Assembly (NCBI GenBank): GCA_963772955.1 | Contig: CAVYZF010000019.1 | Coordinates: 248,001-312,000 of the forward strand | DNA: 64,000 bases | Direction: 5' to 3' | From: Gp6-AA40 sp963772955 | GTDB taxonomy: Bacteria; Acidobacteriota; Vicinamibacteria; Vicinamibacterales; UBA2999 | Shown: in pieces, positions 50,469-61,983 of the stretch | Position numbering within the stretch: the first letter of the stretch is position 1 | Layout of the letters: the number at the start of each line of letters is the position of its first letter | Position numbers and translations under genes: made by a program | Notes under the pieces: model-generated | What the model was told of the DNA's origin: nothing | The model's input: the letters and a program-made list of their open reading frames with translations, nothing else | Database searches by the model: none

Positions 50469-51455
50469 GTGGAATTGATTTTTTCGTTTGCCGAGTTCTG
50501 GTGGGCCTACCTCGCCTTCACGGCGTTCGTCCTGCTGCTGCTCGCGCTCGACCTCGGCGTGTTCCACCGGAAGGCACACGTCATCTCGTTTCGCGAATCG
50601 CTGGGCTGGTCGATCCTCTGGATCGTCCTGGCAGTGGTATTCAACTACGGCTTCTATCTGTACGCCGTGTCACGCGTGGGGCCCGACGCCGGCCTGCAAC
50701 TCGGGCTCGAATTCCTCACCGGGTACATCGTCGAACGGTCGTTGGCCATCGACAACATCTTCGTGTTCGTGCTGGTGTTCAACTACTTCGGGGTGCCGGC
50801 GGTTTATCAACACCGCGTCCTGTTTTACGGCATCTTCGGAGCGCTCGTCTTCCGCGCCGCGTTCATCGCGGTGGGAGCCGCGCTCATGCAGTACCACGCC
50901 GTCGTCGTGATCTTCGGCGTGTTTCTCGTGCTGACCGGCCTCAAGCTGCTCTGGTCACCCGAACAGGAGATCGCGCCGGAGAAGAACCCGCTGATCAAGC
51001 TGTTCCGCCGCGTCGTTCCGGTATCGCCAGACATCCACGGCTCGAGTTTCTTCGTGAAACTCGGCGAGCGATGGCACGCAACGCGACTCTTCATCGCGCT
51101 CCTCTTCCTGGAGATCAGCGACATCGTTTTTGCCGTGGACTCGGTGCCCGCCATCTTCGCCGTCACCCGCGAGCCACTCATCGTTTACATGTCGAACGTC
51201 TTCGCGATCCTCGGCCTGCGGGCGATGTACTTCCTGCTGGCCGATGCGCTCCGGCGATTCGAGCTGCTCAAGTACGCGCTGGCGCTCGTCCTGATCTTCG
51301 TCGGAGTGAAGATGACGTGGCTGAACAGCCTGTACGACGGGAAGTTCCCGATCGAGTGGTCGCTCGCCATCATCGCCGCGCTGCTCATTGGCGCTGTGAT
51401 CGCGTCGATCGTCAGAGGCGCACGAGAACCTCGTTCGCCGGCACGCGAAACCTGA
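50469..51455 (+). CDS. TerC/Alx family membrane protein (putative Mn exporter)
   Basis: A 328-residue protein with about nine membrane helices. GTG start. Conserved acidic intramembrane residues typical of TerC appear in LLLLALDLGVFHRKAH, ERSLAIDNIFVFVLVFNYF and FLEISDIVFAVDSVPAIFAVT. The Alx branch exports manganese, possibly co-translationally with secreted metalloproteins. No tellurite genes are nearby. The structured 5' region suggests RNA-level regulation. Confidence 0.92.
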   Translation: MELIFSFAEFWWAYLAFTAFVLLLLALDLGVFHRKAHVISFRESLGWSILWIVLAVVFNYGFYLYAVSRVGPDAGLQLGLEFLTGYIVERSLAIDNIFVFVLVFNYFGVPAVYQHRVLFYGIFGALVFRAAFIAVGAALMQYHAVVVIFGVFLVLTGLKLLWSPEQEIAPEKNPLIKLFRRVVPVSPDIHGSSFFVKLGERWHATRLFIALLFLEISDIVFAVDSVPAIFAVTREPLIVYMSNVFAILGLRAMYFLLADALRRFELLKYALALVLIFVGVKMTWLNSLYDGKFPIEWSLAIIAALLIGAVIASIVRGAREPRSPARET

Positions 51456-51530
51456 CCGAGGCGCCGGCATCTCAGTCATGAGGACCCGTGCCGCCCGTGC
51501 TCCGACGACTCTGGCGCGACTGACGCGCGC

Positions 51531-52583
51531 CTACCACCACCGCCTGGCCCAGACGATCGAAACACCTATCTGATCGTCGACGACCGGCACATTCCACCGT
51601 CGAATCGCAGTGTAGGCGAGCCTGACGGTGGTTTGCGGATTCACGAGATAGGCAACTGTGGAGTCCACGTACCACGATGTCCGGTCAGGTACTTCACCGG
51701 TTGTGGGGTTCGTCACGGGCGACGTGATCGCCGTGGCGCGGCTGTGCACGAAGATCCGTGGTGTCAGCGTCTGTTTGACCTGCAGCGTCGCGCCGTGCGC
51801 GTCGCGGTTGCCGGTCGGGGTCTCGAACCGATCGTGCGTCCACTCGCCGCTGATCTTCGTATAGCCGAACGCGTACTCGCCCTCCAGGTTCACGAGCGTG
51901 TACGGGTCGCTCACGTTCTTGTCACCGGATCGACCCCAGGCGGCGGCGGCACCGATGCGCATCCCCTGACGGGGCGTGATACCACCACCGACCACGCCAT
52001 TGGGACGAAACGGCGGATCCGCCGTGTGGAAGAAGTCAGCCGGGGCACGATCGATGAAGGCGACACGAGCATCCCAGTGCTTCGCTGACGTGTTGACCTG
52101 AGCACCCATCGGGTAGATCGACGCGATGAGGGCATGCGGCGCGGCGCCACCGCCAATCGTCGGCAGATAGCTGTAGTACCCGCGGTGCCACCAGATAACG
52201 CTGTCGTTGACGCTCGCCCGGTTCTCAGTCATGCCGAGCCCAATCGGCGAGGTGAATTTGCCAGCCTCGACGCGCCACTTGGTGCCCTTCTCGAACTCGT
52301 AGCGAATCGAGGCCTGCGGAACGTAGACCTCCCACGCGCCAGTCATGACGCGCCAGATGAGAGGGCGAACGGAGACCTGCAACCGAGGAGCGACTTCGAC
52401 TGTTCCAAACGGATCGACGATCAGCTGCGTCTTCCACGCACCCGCGTCGTCGAAGTAGTCCTGCACGCCCACGACCGTATCGAATGCCACCGCACGCGTG
52501 CCGTTGGTGATCGTCTGGGCGTGCGAGGACACGGCAGACGCAAGAATCAGCAACAGTGCAACGATCGTGGGGCGGCGACTCAT
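51531..52583 (-). CDS. Predicted outer-membrane porin-like protein
   Basis: A 350-residue exported protein (signal peptide 1-22, ending VSSHAQ). Alternating amphipathic strands (RLQVSVRPLIWRVM, VYVPQASIRYEFEKGTKWRVEAGKFTSPIGLGM, LVNLEGEYAFGYTKISGEWTH, ATLQVKQTLTPRIFVHSRA) and a C-terminus ending in aromatic residues (VSIVWARRWW) indicate a porin-like beta-barrel. The motif EAGKFTSPIGLG resembles phosphate/pyrophosphate-selective porins. Last gene of a three-gene unit with a cupredoxin and an HD-GYP protein. Confidence 0.68.
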   Translation of the reverse strand: MSRRPTIVALLLILASAVSSHAQTITNGTRAVAFDTVVGVQDYFDDAGAWKTQLIVDPFGTVEVAPRLQVSVRPLIWRVMTGAWEVYVPQASIRYEFEKGTKWRVEAGKFTSPIGLGMTENRASVNDSVIWWHRGYYSYLPTIGGGAAPHALIASIYPMGAQVNTSAKHWDARVAFIDRAPADFFHTADPPFRPNGVVGGGITPRQGMRIGAAAAWGRSGDKNVSDPYTLVNLEGEYAFGYTKISGEWTHDRFETPTGNRDAHGATLQVKQTLTPRIFVHSRATAITSPVTNPTTGEVPDRTSWYVDSTVAYLVNPQTTVRLAYTAIRRWNVPVVDDQIGVSIVWARRWW

Positions 52584-54343
52584 TCTGCCTTCCGCAACGC
52601 GACGGGCGCGTGCTGTGCGGCGTGGGTGGATGGACGTGTGGGAAACTGCACCAGCGCGCGCGATGCCGGCCGGTCGGCCGCCGCCGCTTCGTCACTTGGC
52701 ACGGGCTCAGTCAGTGCGATCGGCAACGCCGCCATCGCCTGCACAACCTGCGGATCGAAATCGACTCCGATGAGGCGCCACAACTCGGCAACCGCGTTCG
52801 CGACCGGCAGAGCGCCACGATAAGCGCGGGCGCTCGTCATCGCGTCGAACGCGTCGGCCACGTGGACGATGCGCGCGAACATCGGGATCGCATCGCCCTT
52901 CAGGCCATACGGATAGCCGCGGCCATCTGGCCGCTCGTGATGCAACTCCACGATCGCGAGCTGCGCGTCGAGAAACCTGAGTGGCTTGAGGATCCGGGCG
53001 CCAAGCGTCGGGTGCAGCTTGATCTGTTCGAACTCGTCGGCCGTCAACTTGGTCGGCTTGCGAAGCACGGCGTCACTGACGCCGATCTTGCCGATGTCGT
53101 GCAGGAGCGCACCGAGTCGCAGCGTCTCGAGATCGGGATCCGGGAGCTCCATCCGCCGGCCAATCGCGACGGACAGATCTGCGACGCGCTGAGAGTGACC
53201 GGCGGTATACGGGTCGCGTGCGTCGAGCGCCGTGGCGAGGGCTCCGATGACGCCGAGATACGTCGCTTCCGACTCGGCCTCGGCGAGCGAGACGGCGGTT
53301 CGAAGCTCATTGAACGTCGCGGTGAGCGTGTCGAGCTCGCGGCTGCCACCAGTGGGCGGCAGCGGTCGATCGAAGTCGCGTGCCTTGGCCATCGTCGCCA
53401 GCGAACTCGACAAGCGGTCGATGGGACGCGCCACCGTTCGTGCCACCCACCAGCTTCCACCGACGGCCATCAGCAGCGCACCGGCACCGGCGAGCAGCAG
53501 CACCCAACCGGTCTCCGACGTCGCGGTTCTCGCGGCGGTGGCCACCGAGCCGAGTGCGTAGACGTTGACCGCGTCAACCGACGAGAGTCGCTGGACGACG
53601 AACTCGTCTTGTCCGAGGACGATGGTTCCGCTGAGTGGAAGCGCAATGCCTTCGAGCGCGCGGCGCAGGGATGGCGGTGTGGAGCCGGCGATGACACGAC
53701 CGTTGAGCAGAATGGCGATGTCCGCGCGCGCTTCATTCGCCAGGTTCACGGCGTAGGCATCGTCGAGCGGTGAGGCGAGGAAGAACTCACCGACCACGTC
53801 TCGACCAAGAACCAGCGGCACGGCAGTCGCCGTGTAGGGATGTCCGTTGCGCAGCACCACGGTTTCGACCGGCGCGCCACTCTCTTCGACCCGCAGCTGG
53901 ACCCGGGCGCCTGCAGGCCAGTCTCCCTTGTTCGGACCCGCGCTCGCCAGCACGACGCCGCGCACGTCGGTGACGGACAACGCAGGCACGGCCATGATCT
54001 GCTGCAGCTTTGCGAGCTCGGTCTCGATGGTCGATTGCAGTTGGCCGAGCTCGTGCTCGTTGCCTCGCTCCGAGTAGTAGGTGTCGACGGCGGCCTTCAG
54101 CGTCGGGTTCTCCGCGAGCGCCATCGCCTGAAGCGTGTGCTCGCGCCGGAGCCTGGCATCAATGCCGGCAAAACGCCGCTGACTCGACTCCAGGTTCTCG
54201 ACGACCGTGCGCGTGAGACGCGCGTTCGTCTGCCACGAGAACAGGACGAAGACCGCAACGATCACACATCCGATGACAGCAAAGGCAAAGCAGAGGACTT
54301 TGACGAGCAGCCGGGGCGAACGCGACACGGCTGGCGCGGTCAT
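52580..54343 (-). CDS. Membrane sensor HD-GYP phosphodiesterase
   Basis: A 587-residue protein. An N-terminal membrane helix (about 15-38) and a second (about 280-300) flank a periplasmic Cache-like sensor (TYYSERGNEHELGQLQ...SVTDVRGVVLASAG). A HAMP domain (TVARPIDRLSSSLATMAKARDF) leads to the HD-GYP domain (about 350-540) with HSQRVADLS, the HDIGKIG metal site and HHERPDGRGYPYG (full HD and GYP motifs). It is predicted to degrade cyclic di-GMP. Overlaps the cupredoxin-like gene upstream and the porin downstream by 4 bp each. Confidence 0.92.
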   Translation of the reverse strand: MTAPAVSRSPRLLVKVLCFAFAVIGCVIVAVFVLFSWQTNARLTRTVVENLESSQRRFAGIDARLRREHTLQAMALAENPTLKAAVDTYYSERGNEHELGQLQSTIETELAKLQQIMAVPALSVTDVRGVVLASAGPNKGDWPAGARVQLRVEESGAPVETVVLRNGHPYTATAVPLVLGRDVVGEFFLASPLDDAYAVNLANEARADIAILLNGRVIAGSTPPSLRRALEGIALPLSGTIVLGQDEFVVQRLSSVDAVNVYALGSVATAARTATSETGWVLLLAGAGALLMAVGGSWWVARTVARPIDRLSSSLATMAKARDFDRPLPPTGGSRELDTLTATFNELRTAVSLAEAESEATYLGVIGALATALDARDPYTAGHSQRVADLSVAIGRRMELPDPDLETLRLGALLHDIGKIGVSDAVLRKPTKLTADEFEQIKLHPTLGARILKPLRFLDAQLAIVELHHERPDGRGYPYGLKGDAIPMFARIVHVADAFDAMTSARAYRGALPVANAVAELWRLIGVDFDPQVVQAMAALPIALTEPVPSDEAAAADRPASRALVQFPTRPSTHAAQHAPVALRKAE

Positions 54344-55038
54344 TCAGGGTCGGTCAGTGGCAGCGAGAACGTGAGCTCGGTCGCCGCGCCGCCTTCGATG
54401 CTGGTCTGGTGCGTGACTTCACCAGCCCGCTCGTGCCACGCGGTGACTTCGAGCTTGCCGGCAGGGACGTTCGGGATCGTGAAGCGGCCATCGTGATCCG
54501 GGACGGCGAAGAAGGGATGCGGAAATACCCTCACGATCGCGCTCATGTGAGAGTGCAGATGGCAGAACACCTTGATGACGCCAGGCTTGGTGAACGTTCG
54601 TGCCTTCGAGGCGTTGCGCGGATAGCGTCCGAGATCGAACGTCGCCACGCGTGACAGTGAAAACACGTTGTGGAAAATCAGATCGTCGTTCGGGAACTCC
54701 ACGGTCGAGCCCGTCGTCACGGCGACAACATGCGGGATGAACTCTTCATTGGTCTGACGGATGCTGACGCGCTGTGGAGACGAGTTCACGCGCATCGGCG
54801 AGCTCACGAAGACGACGACGTTGTCGAGCTCCGACGTTTCGCGATCGCCCTGAATGCCGACGATGCGGCCGGGATACGCGCCCGCCGTGGCGAGCCTTCT
54901 GGCTGGGTGTGCGACGACGTGCACGCGACCCGTGAGCGACCCTGTAGCGGTCTCACGAGCAATGACATTCGATCGCTCGGACGCGCACAGAACCGCCAGC
55001 GAGAGGGCGACGCCCGCGCACACTCGGAGACTGTCCAT
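54340..55038 (-). CDS. Exported cupredoxin/plastocyanin-like copper protein (methylamine-utilisation-like)
   Basis: A 232-residue protein with a signal peptide (MDSLRVCAGVALSLAVLC...). The middle portion is a cupredoxin-like fold with possible copper ligands: VEFPNDDLIFHNVFSLSR (His) and GVIKVFCHLHSHMSAIVRVF (Cys-His-Met set), ending with HDGRFTIPNVPAGKLEVTAWHE, a carboxypeptidase-regulatory-like strand. This matches 'methylamine utilisation protein'-type plastocyanin-fold proteins. It may pass electrons or sense copper or redox for the co-transcribed HD-GYP sensor (inference). The start at 55038 opens the signal peptide; longer readings are in the intergenic region. Confidence 0.78.
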   Translation of the reverse strand: MDSLRVCAGVALSLAVLCASERSNVIARETATGSLTGRVHVVAHPARRLATAGAYPGRIVGIQGDRETSELDNVVVFVSSPMRVNSSPQRVSIRQTNEEFIPHVVAVTTGSTVEFPNDDLIFHNVFSLSRVATFDLGRYPRNASKARTFTKPGVIKVFCHLHSHMSAIVRVFPHPFFAVPDHDGRFTIPNVPAGKLEVTAWHERAGEVTHQTSIEGGAATELTFSLPLTDPE

Positions 55039-55131
55039 CGCGATCTCTATCGGGTCGTCAGCGCTCTCCCTTAAATGGGGTGCGACGAACAGAGCAGCCG
55101 TGCGCACACGATCGTGAAACCGTGACATCGT

Positions 55132-55905
55132 ATGGACATCCAAGAGCCGGAGATCACCGTGACAGAACCGCGTCTATTGAACATCCCCGTCATCCTTGGC
55201 ACCGCGCGCAAGGGCCGCGCATCGGAGCATGCCGCGCGACTCTTCACCGACCTGCTGAATCGCCGGGCCGGCGTGACGAGTGACCTGATTGACATTGCAA
55301 CCGTGTCGATGCCTGTGGACGATGCCGGGGAGGCAATCAAGGATCCGGCGTTCGCGAAGGCGATGACGGAGGCGGATGGCGTCGTGATCGTGTCGCCAGA
55401 GTACAACCACAGCTTTCCAGGCCTCCTGAAACACGTCCTCGACAGCTGCCTGAGCGAATACATCCACAAGGCGGTCGGTATCGTCGGCGTGTCCGCGGGA
55501 ATCTTCGGCGGCGCCCGGATGATTCAAGGTCAGCTGCCGGTGATGCGTGAGCTCGGGCTGTCAACGATCTTCTGGGACGTCAACATCGGCAGCGTCGGCA
55601 AAGTGTTCACGGAAGACGGTCGGTTGCTCGATGAGGCGGTCGTTCGGCGGTCCGAGCGATTTATCAAGGAACTGATCTGGATGTCCAAGGTGCTCCGGTA
55701 TGGTCGCGAGCACGTGCACGTGGACGAGGAAGCCGCCGAGCGACTGCCACCGGTCAAATGTCCCATGTGCGGGACGGTCATGACCCACCACGCCGACAAG
55801 GAAGTGACCTCGGTGCCGCCGCTCGAGGAAGTGACGGTGGTTGCCGCGCTCGCCTGCAGCAACTGCGGCGCGCAGCAGGCGATGATCACGAGCGTGACCG
55901 GCTAG
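55132..55905 (+). CDS. NADPH-dependent FMN reductase-like protein with C-terminal zinc ribbon
   Basis: A 257-residue protein. Residues 1 to about 190 form a flavodoxin-fold NADPH:FMN reductase: IPVILGTARKGRASEHAARLF (phosphate loop) and IVSPEYNHSFPGLLKHVLDSC (flavin contact). The extra C-terminus has CPMCGTVM (near 212) and CSNCGAQQ, a Cys4 zinc-ribbon-like pair unusual for this family. The enzyme could reduce flavin or quinones; the ribbon may bind metal, nucleic acid or a partner. Divergent from the cupredoxin gene, with the stop convergent on a DinB gene. Confidence 0.85.
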   Translation: MDIQEPEITVTEPRLLNIPVILGTARKGRASEHAARLFTDLLNRRAGVTSDLIDIATVSMPVDDAGEAIKDPAFAKAMTEADGVVIVSPEYNHSFPGLLKHVLDSCLSEYIHKAVGIVGVSAGIFGGARMIQGQLPVMRELGLSTIFWDVNIGSVGKVFTEDGRLLDEAVVRRSERFIKELIWMSKVLRYGREHVHVDEEAAERLPPVKCPMCGTVMTHHADKEVTSVPPLEEVTVVAALACSNCGAQQAMITSVTG

Positions 55906-56444
55906 ACGCTCAGCGTCTCGGCTGGCCGGCCGGCCCACAACCAGAGAATGAAGTCGATCGTGGGCGGTGCGACACCGAGCTCCCGCATGCGCATGCACAC
56001 CTGGCCGCGATGATGCTGTGTGTGCAGGAACACCTGAAGGACCGACTCGCCCATCGTGTGCACACCCGCGGGCTGTTTGGCCTGCTGCTCGAAGAATGTC
56101 GCCCACGGCATGCGCATCTCGTGAGCCAGTTCACCGGCGCTCACCTGCTCGACGAACGAGAGCACACCACGCCGCGCCTCGCTGCCCCACGCGTTGATGT
56201 CCTCGGGCGTCGCGAACTCCTTGCGTTCGCGCACGGCAAACTGCGCGCGGGTCCACGCCTGCAGAAAGATGTGCTGCACCAGGTGAATGTGGTGCAGCGT
56301 GTCCGCGATCTTTGCGTCGCCCGCCGCGTGTGGCGCAGCAAGCACCGCACTCCACACGGTCGCATCAGCCCAGGCCATGTGACGGGCCATTTCCCGAATC
56401 TGCGGAACGAACGTGTTCGCCTGATCAGACACGACCGCCTCCAT
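55902..56444 (-). CDS. DinB-fold protein
   Basis: A 180-residue four-helix DinB-like protein: REMARHMAWADATVWSAVL at the N-terminus, then HHIHLVQHIFLQAWTRAQFAV with a metal-binding His and VLQVFLHTQHHRGQVCMRMRELG with the C-terminal His cluster. Members bind divalent metal and some use thiols such as bacillithiol. The start at 56444 overlaps the HAD gene by 20 bp; a GTG at 56432 is an alternative with less overlap. Confidence 0.82.
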   Translation of the reverse strand: MEAVVSDQANTFVPQIREMARHMAWADATVWSAVLAAPHAAGDAKIADTLHHIHLVQHIFLQAWTRAQFAVRERKEFATPEDINAWGSEARRGVLSFVEQVSAGELAHEMRMPWATFFEQQAKQPAGVHTMGESVLQVFLHTQHHRGQVCMRMRELGVAPPTIDFILWLWAGRPAETLSV

Positions 56445-57159
56445 TCGATTCACGCAATTCGGAGAGCCTGCGAATGATCCGGTCCGGGCGGACGGGATGG
56501 TCCGGTGGCAGACCGGAGCCGCGCACATCGATCCAGATGCCGTAGATGCCCTGTCGCTGCGGCTCGGCCACGTCCCACTCGAGATTGTCGCCAACCATCC
56601 AGGTGTCGCCGGGTGCGACGTCAAGCACCTCGAGCGCCCGCATGTAGACGCGCGGATCGGGTTTACCGAACCCCACCTCGCCTTCGATGAGGATCGTATC
56701 GAAGTGGCCAGCAAGACCGAAGCGCTCGATCTTGCTCCTCTGCATCTGGGCGCTCCCGTTCGTCAGCAGTGCCAACTGACATCCGCTCGATCGCAACCAT
56801 TCGACGGTATCAATCGCCTGGTCGAACGGCTGAAGGAGGGCGTCGCGCCGCTGGTGGTAGGTGTCGCCGATCTTTCCGGCCAGCTCCTCGTCGTCCAGGC
56901 CGACGTCTTTCAGCGCGATATGAGCGACCTCTCGACGAGCGGCCGCAAGGTCAAGACGTCCCACGCGATGGCGTTCGGGATCGGCCCAGTACCACTCGCG
57001 CACACGCTCGATTGAGACGAAGGCGGTGATGGGGTCCACGATCCCCAATTCGGATTCGTGCACGCGGCAGGCCTCTAACCAGCAGGAGGAGGCGCTGCCG
57101 CTGTCGTCCAGGATCGTGTCGTCGAGATCGAGAAGAACCGCCCGTGGAAGAACACTCAA
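56425..57159 (-). CDS. HAD-superfamily hydrolase (YjjG/PynA-like)
   Basis: A 244-residue HAD phosphatase starting with TTG. Motif I LLDLDDTILDD (nucleophile Asp), motif II LLTNGSAQMQR, motif III lysine in EVGFGKPDPRVYM and motif IV DTWMVGDNLEWDVAEPQ are intact. The helical C1 cap fits the YjjG-type nucleotide phosphatase branch, but the substrate is uncertain. It overlaps the following DinB gene by 20 bp. Its start region abuts the divergent glycosidase gene. Confidence 0.88.
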   Translation of the reverse strand: MSVLPRAVLLDLDDTILDDSGSASSCWLEACRVHESELGIVDPITAFVSIERVREWYWADPERHRVGRLDLAAARREVAHIALKDVGLDDEELAGKIGDTYHQRRDALLQPFDQAIDTVEWLRSSGCQLALLTNGSAQMQRSKIERFGLAGHFDTILIEGEVGFGKPDPRVYMRALEVLDVAPGDTWMVGDNLEWDVAEPQRQGIYGIWIDVRGSGLPPDHPVRPDRIIRRLSELRESNGGGRV

Positions 57160-57218
57160 GACAACTAGCCTACACTTCTTATGCGGGTCTCATCGCCCGC
57201 CGCTGGAGTCAGGAATCG

Positions 57219-59909
<2,691 letters not shown>

Positions 59910-59912
59910 ACG

Positions 59913-60773
59913 TCAACGCACGGGCAACCAGATCTCAGTCCTGAGCTCGGTTGGCGGAACCGTGCGCGCATCGTTCAGATACTCCTCGACGCACGGCGCA
60001 TCGCCGGGCTCCTCGCCGCTCTGCGCGAGCCACGTCCCATACAGCCACTTATAGGCGTGCTCCAGCTCCGCATACGGACCAACGTGGAGCAGGACCGCAT
60101 AGCGTCCGCCTCGAATCTCTCGAAGCTCGAGCTCGCCACTTCCTGTCCAGCCATCCGGCGCGGTCATGCACGCGTCCGCCCGGAGCGCCTCTCGCGGCAC
60201 CGCGGACACATCGTCGTAGTAGATCCCGAACGAGCGCGTTGAAGGGCCGAATAGATTCAGCCCGCCAGCAAGCGCGGCGAGTCGCTCGAACGTCGTCCCG
60301 ATCGTCTGGTAGTCGCCGCGATGCGGGAGCGCAGCGACTCGAATCGCCGGCGTTTCGCGGATCGTGGCCCGATACGTCAGTGTCGTCTCCATTGCGTCCT
60401 CCGGTCTGCCAGTCGTTGGCATGGGGACGAACGACGCGCGATACCGCGCAGGCGGCACGCCGTACGCAGTCTTGAACGCTCGCGTGAACGCTTCCTGACT
60501 GCCGTAGCCGGCGCGGCGCGCGATACGCGGCACCGGCAACTCACCTGTGATCAACTCGACCGCGGCACGGTGAAGCCGCAACCTCCGTACGGTGTCGGTC
60601 ACCGTCTCACCCTGCATCGAGTGGTAGATCCGATGAAAGTGATACGGCGACAGGCAGGCCACGTCCGCCAGGGTGGCCAGGTCGAGACTGTCGTCGAGGT
60701 GACCGGCGAGCCACGTAAACACGCGTTCCAGCCGGCTCGCGTAGTCGTTCGTCCGTGTTGTCTGTCCACTCAC
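59913..60773 (-). CDS. AraC family regulator with C-terminal GyrI-like effector-binding domain
   Basis: A 286-residue regulator. The N-terminal double HTH (LERVFTWLAGHLDDSLDLATLADVACLSPYHFHRIYHSMQGETVTDTVRRLRLHRAAVELI, then IARRAGYGSQEAFTRAFKTAYGVPPARYR) is classical AraC. Residues about 135-286 form a GyrI/Rob-like effector domain (IRETPAIRVAALPHRGDYQTIGTTFERL...YAVLLHVGPYAELEHAYKWLYGTWL). The order (DNA-binding first, effector last) matches the Rob/BmrR-like type that responds to small drugs or stress signals. GTG 60773 is the preferred start; a TTG at 60821 is the longer option. It converges on the GH63-like gene. Confidence 0.87.
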   Translation of the reverse strand: MSGQTTRTNDYASRLERVFTWLAGHLDDSLDLATLADVACLSPYHFHRIYHSMQGETVTDTVRRLRLHRAAVELITGELPVPRIARRAGYGSQEAFTRAFKTAYGVPPARYRASFVPMPTTGRPEDAMETTLTYRATIRETPAIRVAALPHRGDYQTIGTTFERLAALAGGLNLFGPSTRSFGIYYDDVSAVPREALRADACMTAPDGWTGSGELELREIRGGRYAVLLHVGPYAELEHAYKWLYGTWLAQSGEEPGDAPCVEEYLNDARTVPPTELRTEIWLPVR

Positions 60774-60823
60774 GAAGGCGATCCTAGGAAACCCGTTTTG
60801 ATTCAGGTTGCGGACTTGCAACC

Positions 60824-60840
60824 GTGGACTGTGGACCGAC
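60824..60840. repeat. Short heptad repeat before bshA's end
   Basis: GTGGACT-GTGGACC-GAC, a degenerate run of the GTSGACY heptad, in the gap between the AraC gene and the convergently placed end of bshA. Same family as the larger repeats. Confidence 0.45.
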
Positions 60841-61983
60841 TTACGACAACAACTCGCGATAACAGGCTTCGTACATCGGGACGACCCGCTCGACGCAGAA
60901 CTCGCTGCGTACGCGACGGCAGGCCGCCTGCGCGACCGATTTGTGCAGGACTGGGTTGGTGAGCAGTTCGACGCCGCTGGCAGCCATCTCGTCGATCGCC
61001 TCGAGCGGATGCAGAAAGCCGCTCACACCGTGCTCGATGACCTCGGGCAGCCCTCCCACGCGCGAGGCGATCACCGGCACTTCGCACGCCATCGCCTCGA
61101 GCGCGGCAAGACCAAAGCTCTCCAGCGCCGACGGCAGCAGGAAGAGATCGGCAATTGAGAGAAGCGGCACAACCTCTTCCTGCGCACCCACGGCATCGAC
61201 GATCCCGCTGATGCCAAGGTCGCGCGCCGTCTGCTGCGCCATCGCCAGATCGGGACCGTCGCCAACCAGCAGGAGCCGCGCCGGCACCTTCTTGCGGATG
61301 CGATCGAAGATTGCCACCACTGAATCGACTCGCTTGACGGGGCGAAAGTTCGAGACGTGCACCACGACCTTCGTTGCATCGTCGCCGCCCGAGAAGCGCC
61401 TTCTCAGATCCGGCCGCGGCCGTCGCCGGTGTATCGCGCAGTCGAGGAAGTTCGGAATGACGGAGATCGGATGCTTCACGCCGAGCTCGGCATAGGTCGA
61501 CGATCGCAGGCTGTTGGACACTGCCGTCACTGCGTCCGACTGTTCGATCGAGAACGCGACGATGCGCGAGTAGGACGGGTCGCTGCCGACGAGCGTGATG
61601 TCGGTCCCGTGTAGCGTAGTGACAACCTTCGGCCCTGCTCCATTCGCGCTCAGGATCTGCCTGGACAGGAATGCTGCCGTCGCGTGCGGCACCGCGTAGT
61701 GCGCGTGGATGATGTCGAGATTCGACTCGCGTGCGACCTGAACGATCCGATTGGCGAGCGACAACAGATACTGCGGCTCGCGAAACAGCGGATAGGTCGG
61801 TGTCATCACCTGGTGGAAGAACAATCCTTCCTGAAAGTCTCCGAGCCTGAACGGCGTTTCCGTGCTGATGAAATGCGCCTGATGCCCGCGCAGCGCCAGC
61901 GCCTTCCCCAGCTCGGTTGCCACGATCCCGCTTCCGCCAACCGAGGCGTAGCAGACGATGCCGACGTTGAGGGGGCGTGTCAC
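60841..61983 (-). CDS. bshA: N-acetyl-alpha-D-glucosaminyl L-malate synthase BshA
   Basis: A 380-residue GT4 glycosyltransferase. NVGIVCYASVGGSGIVATELGKALALRGH at the N-terminus is the BshA hallmark (PSVGGSG loop contacting malate). The UDP-binding EAM motif is PSALESFGLAALEAMACEVPVIASRVGGLPEVIEHG, and the middle VVHVSNFRPVKRVDSVV is typical. It joins UDP-GlcNAc to L-malate, the first step of bacillithiol. Coupled to bshB1 by a 4-bp overlap; same strand order oxidase-bshB1-bshA. bshC is not in the window. Confidence 0.93.
   Translation of the reverse strand: MTRPLNVGIVCYASVGGSGIVATELGKALALRGHQAHFISTETPFRLGDFQEGLFFHQVMTPTYPLFREPQYLLSLANRIVQVARESNLDIIHAHYAVPHATAAFLSRQILSANGAGPKVVTTLHGTDITLVGSDPSYSRIVAFSIEQSDAVTAVSNSLRSSTYAELGVKHPISVIPNFLDCAIHRRRPRPDLRRRFSGGDDATKVVVHVSNFRPVKRVDSVVAIFDRIRKKVPARLLLVGDGPDLAMAQQTARDLGISGIVDAVGAQEEVVPLLSIADLFLLPSALESFGLAALEAMACEVPVIASRVGGLPEVIEHGVSGFLHPLEAIDEMAASGVELLTNPVLHKSVAQAACRRVRSEFCVERVVPMYEACYRELLS

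Noticed and set aside
50469..51455. Tellurite-resistance function for the TerC protein
   Set aside because: No other ter genes; metal (Mn) export is the better-supported role for this branch.
52556..53773. Plus-strand open frame of 405 codons
   Set aside because: Antisense to the HD-GYP gene, whose motifs are complete.
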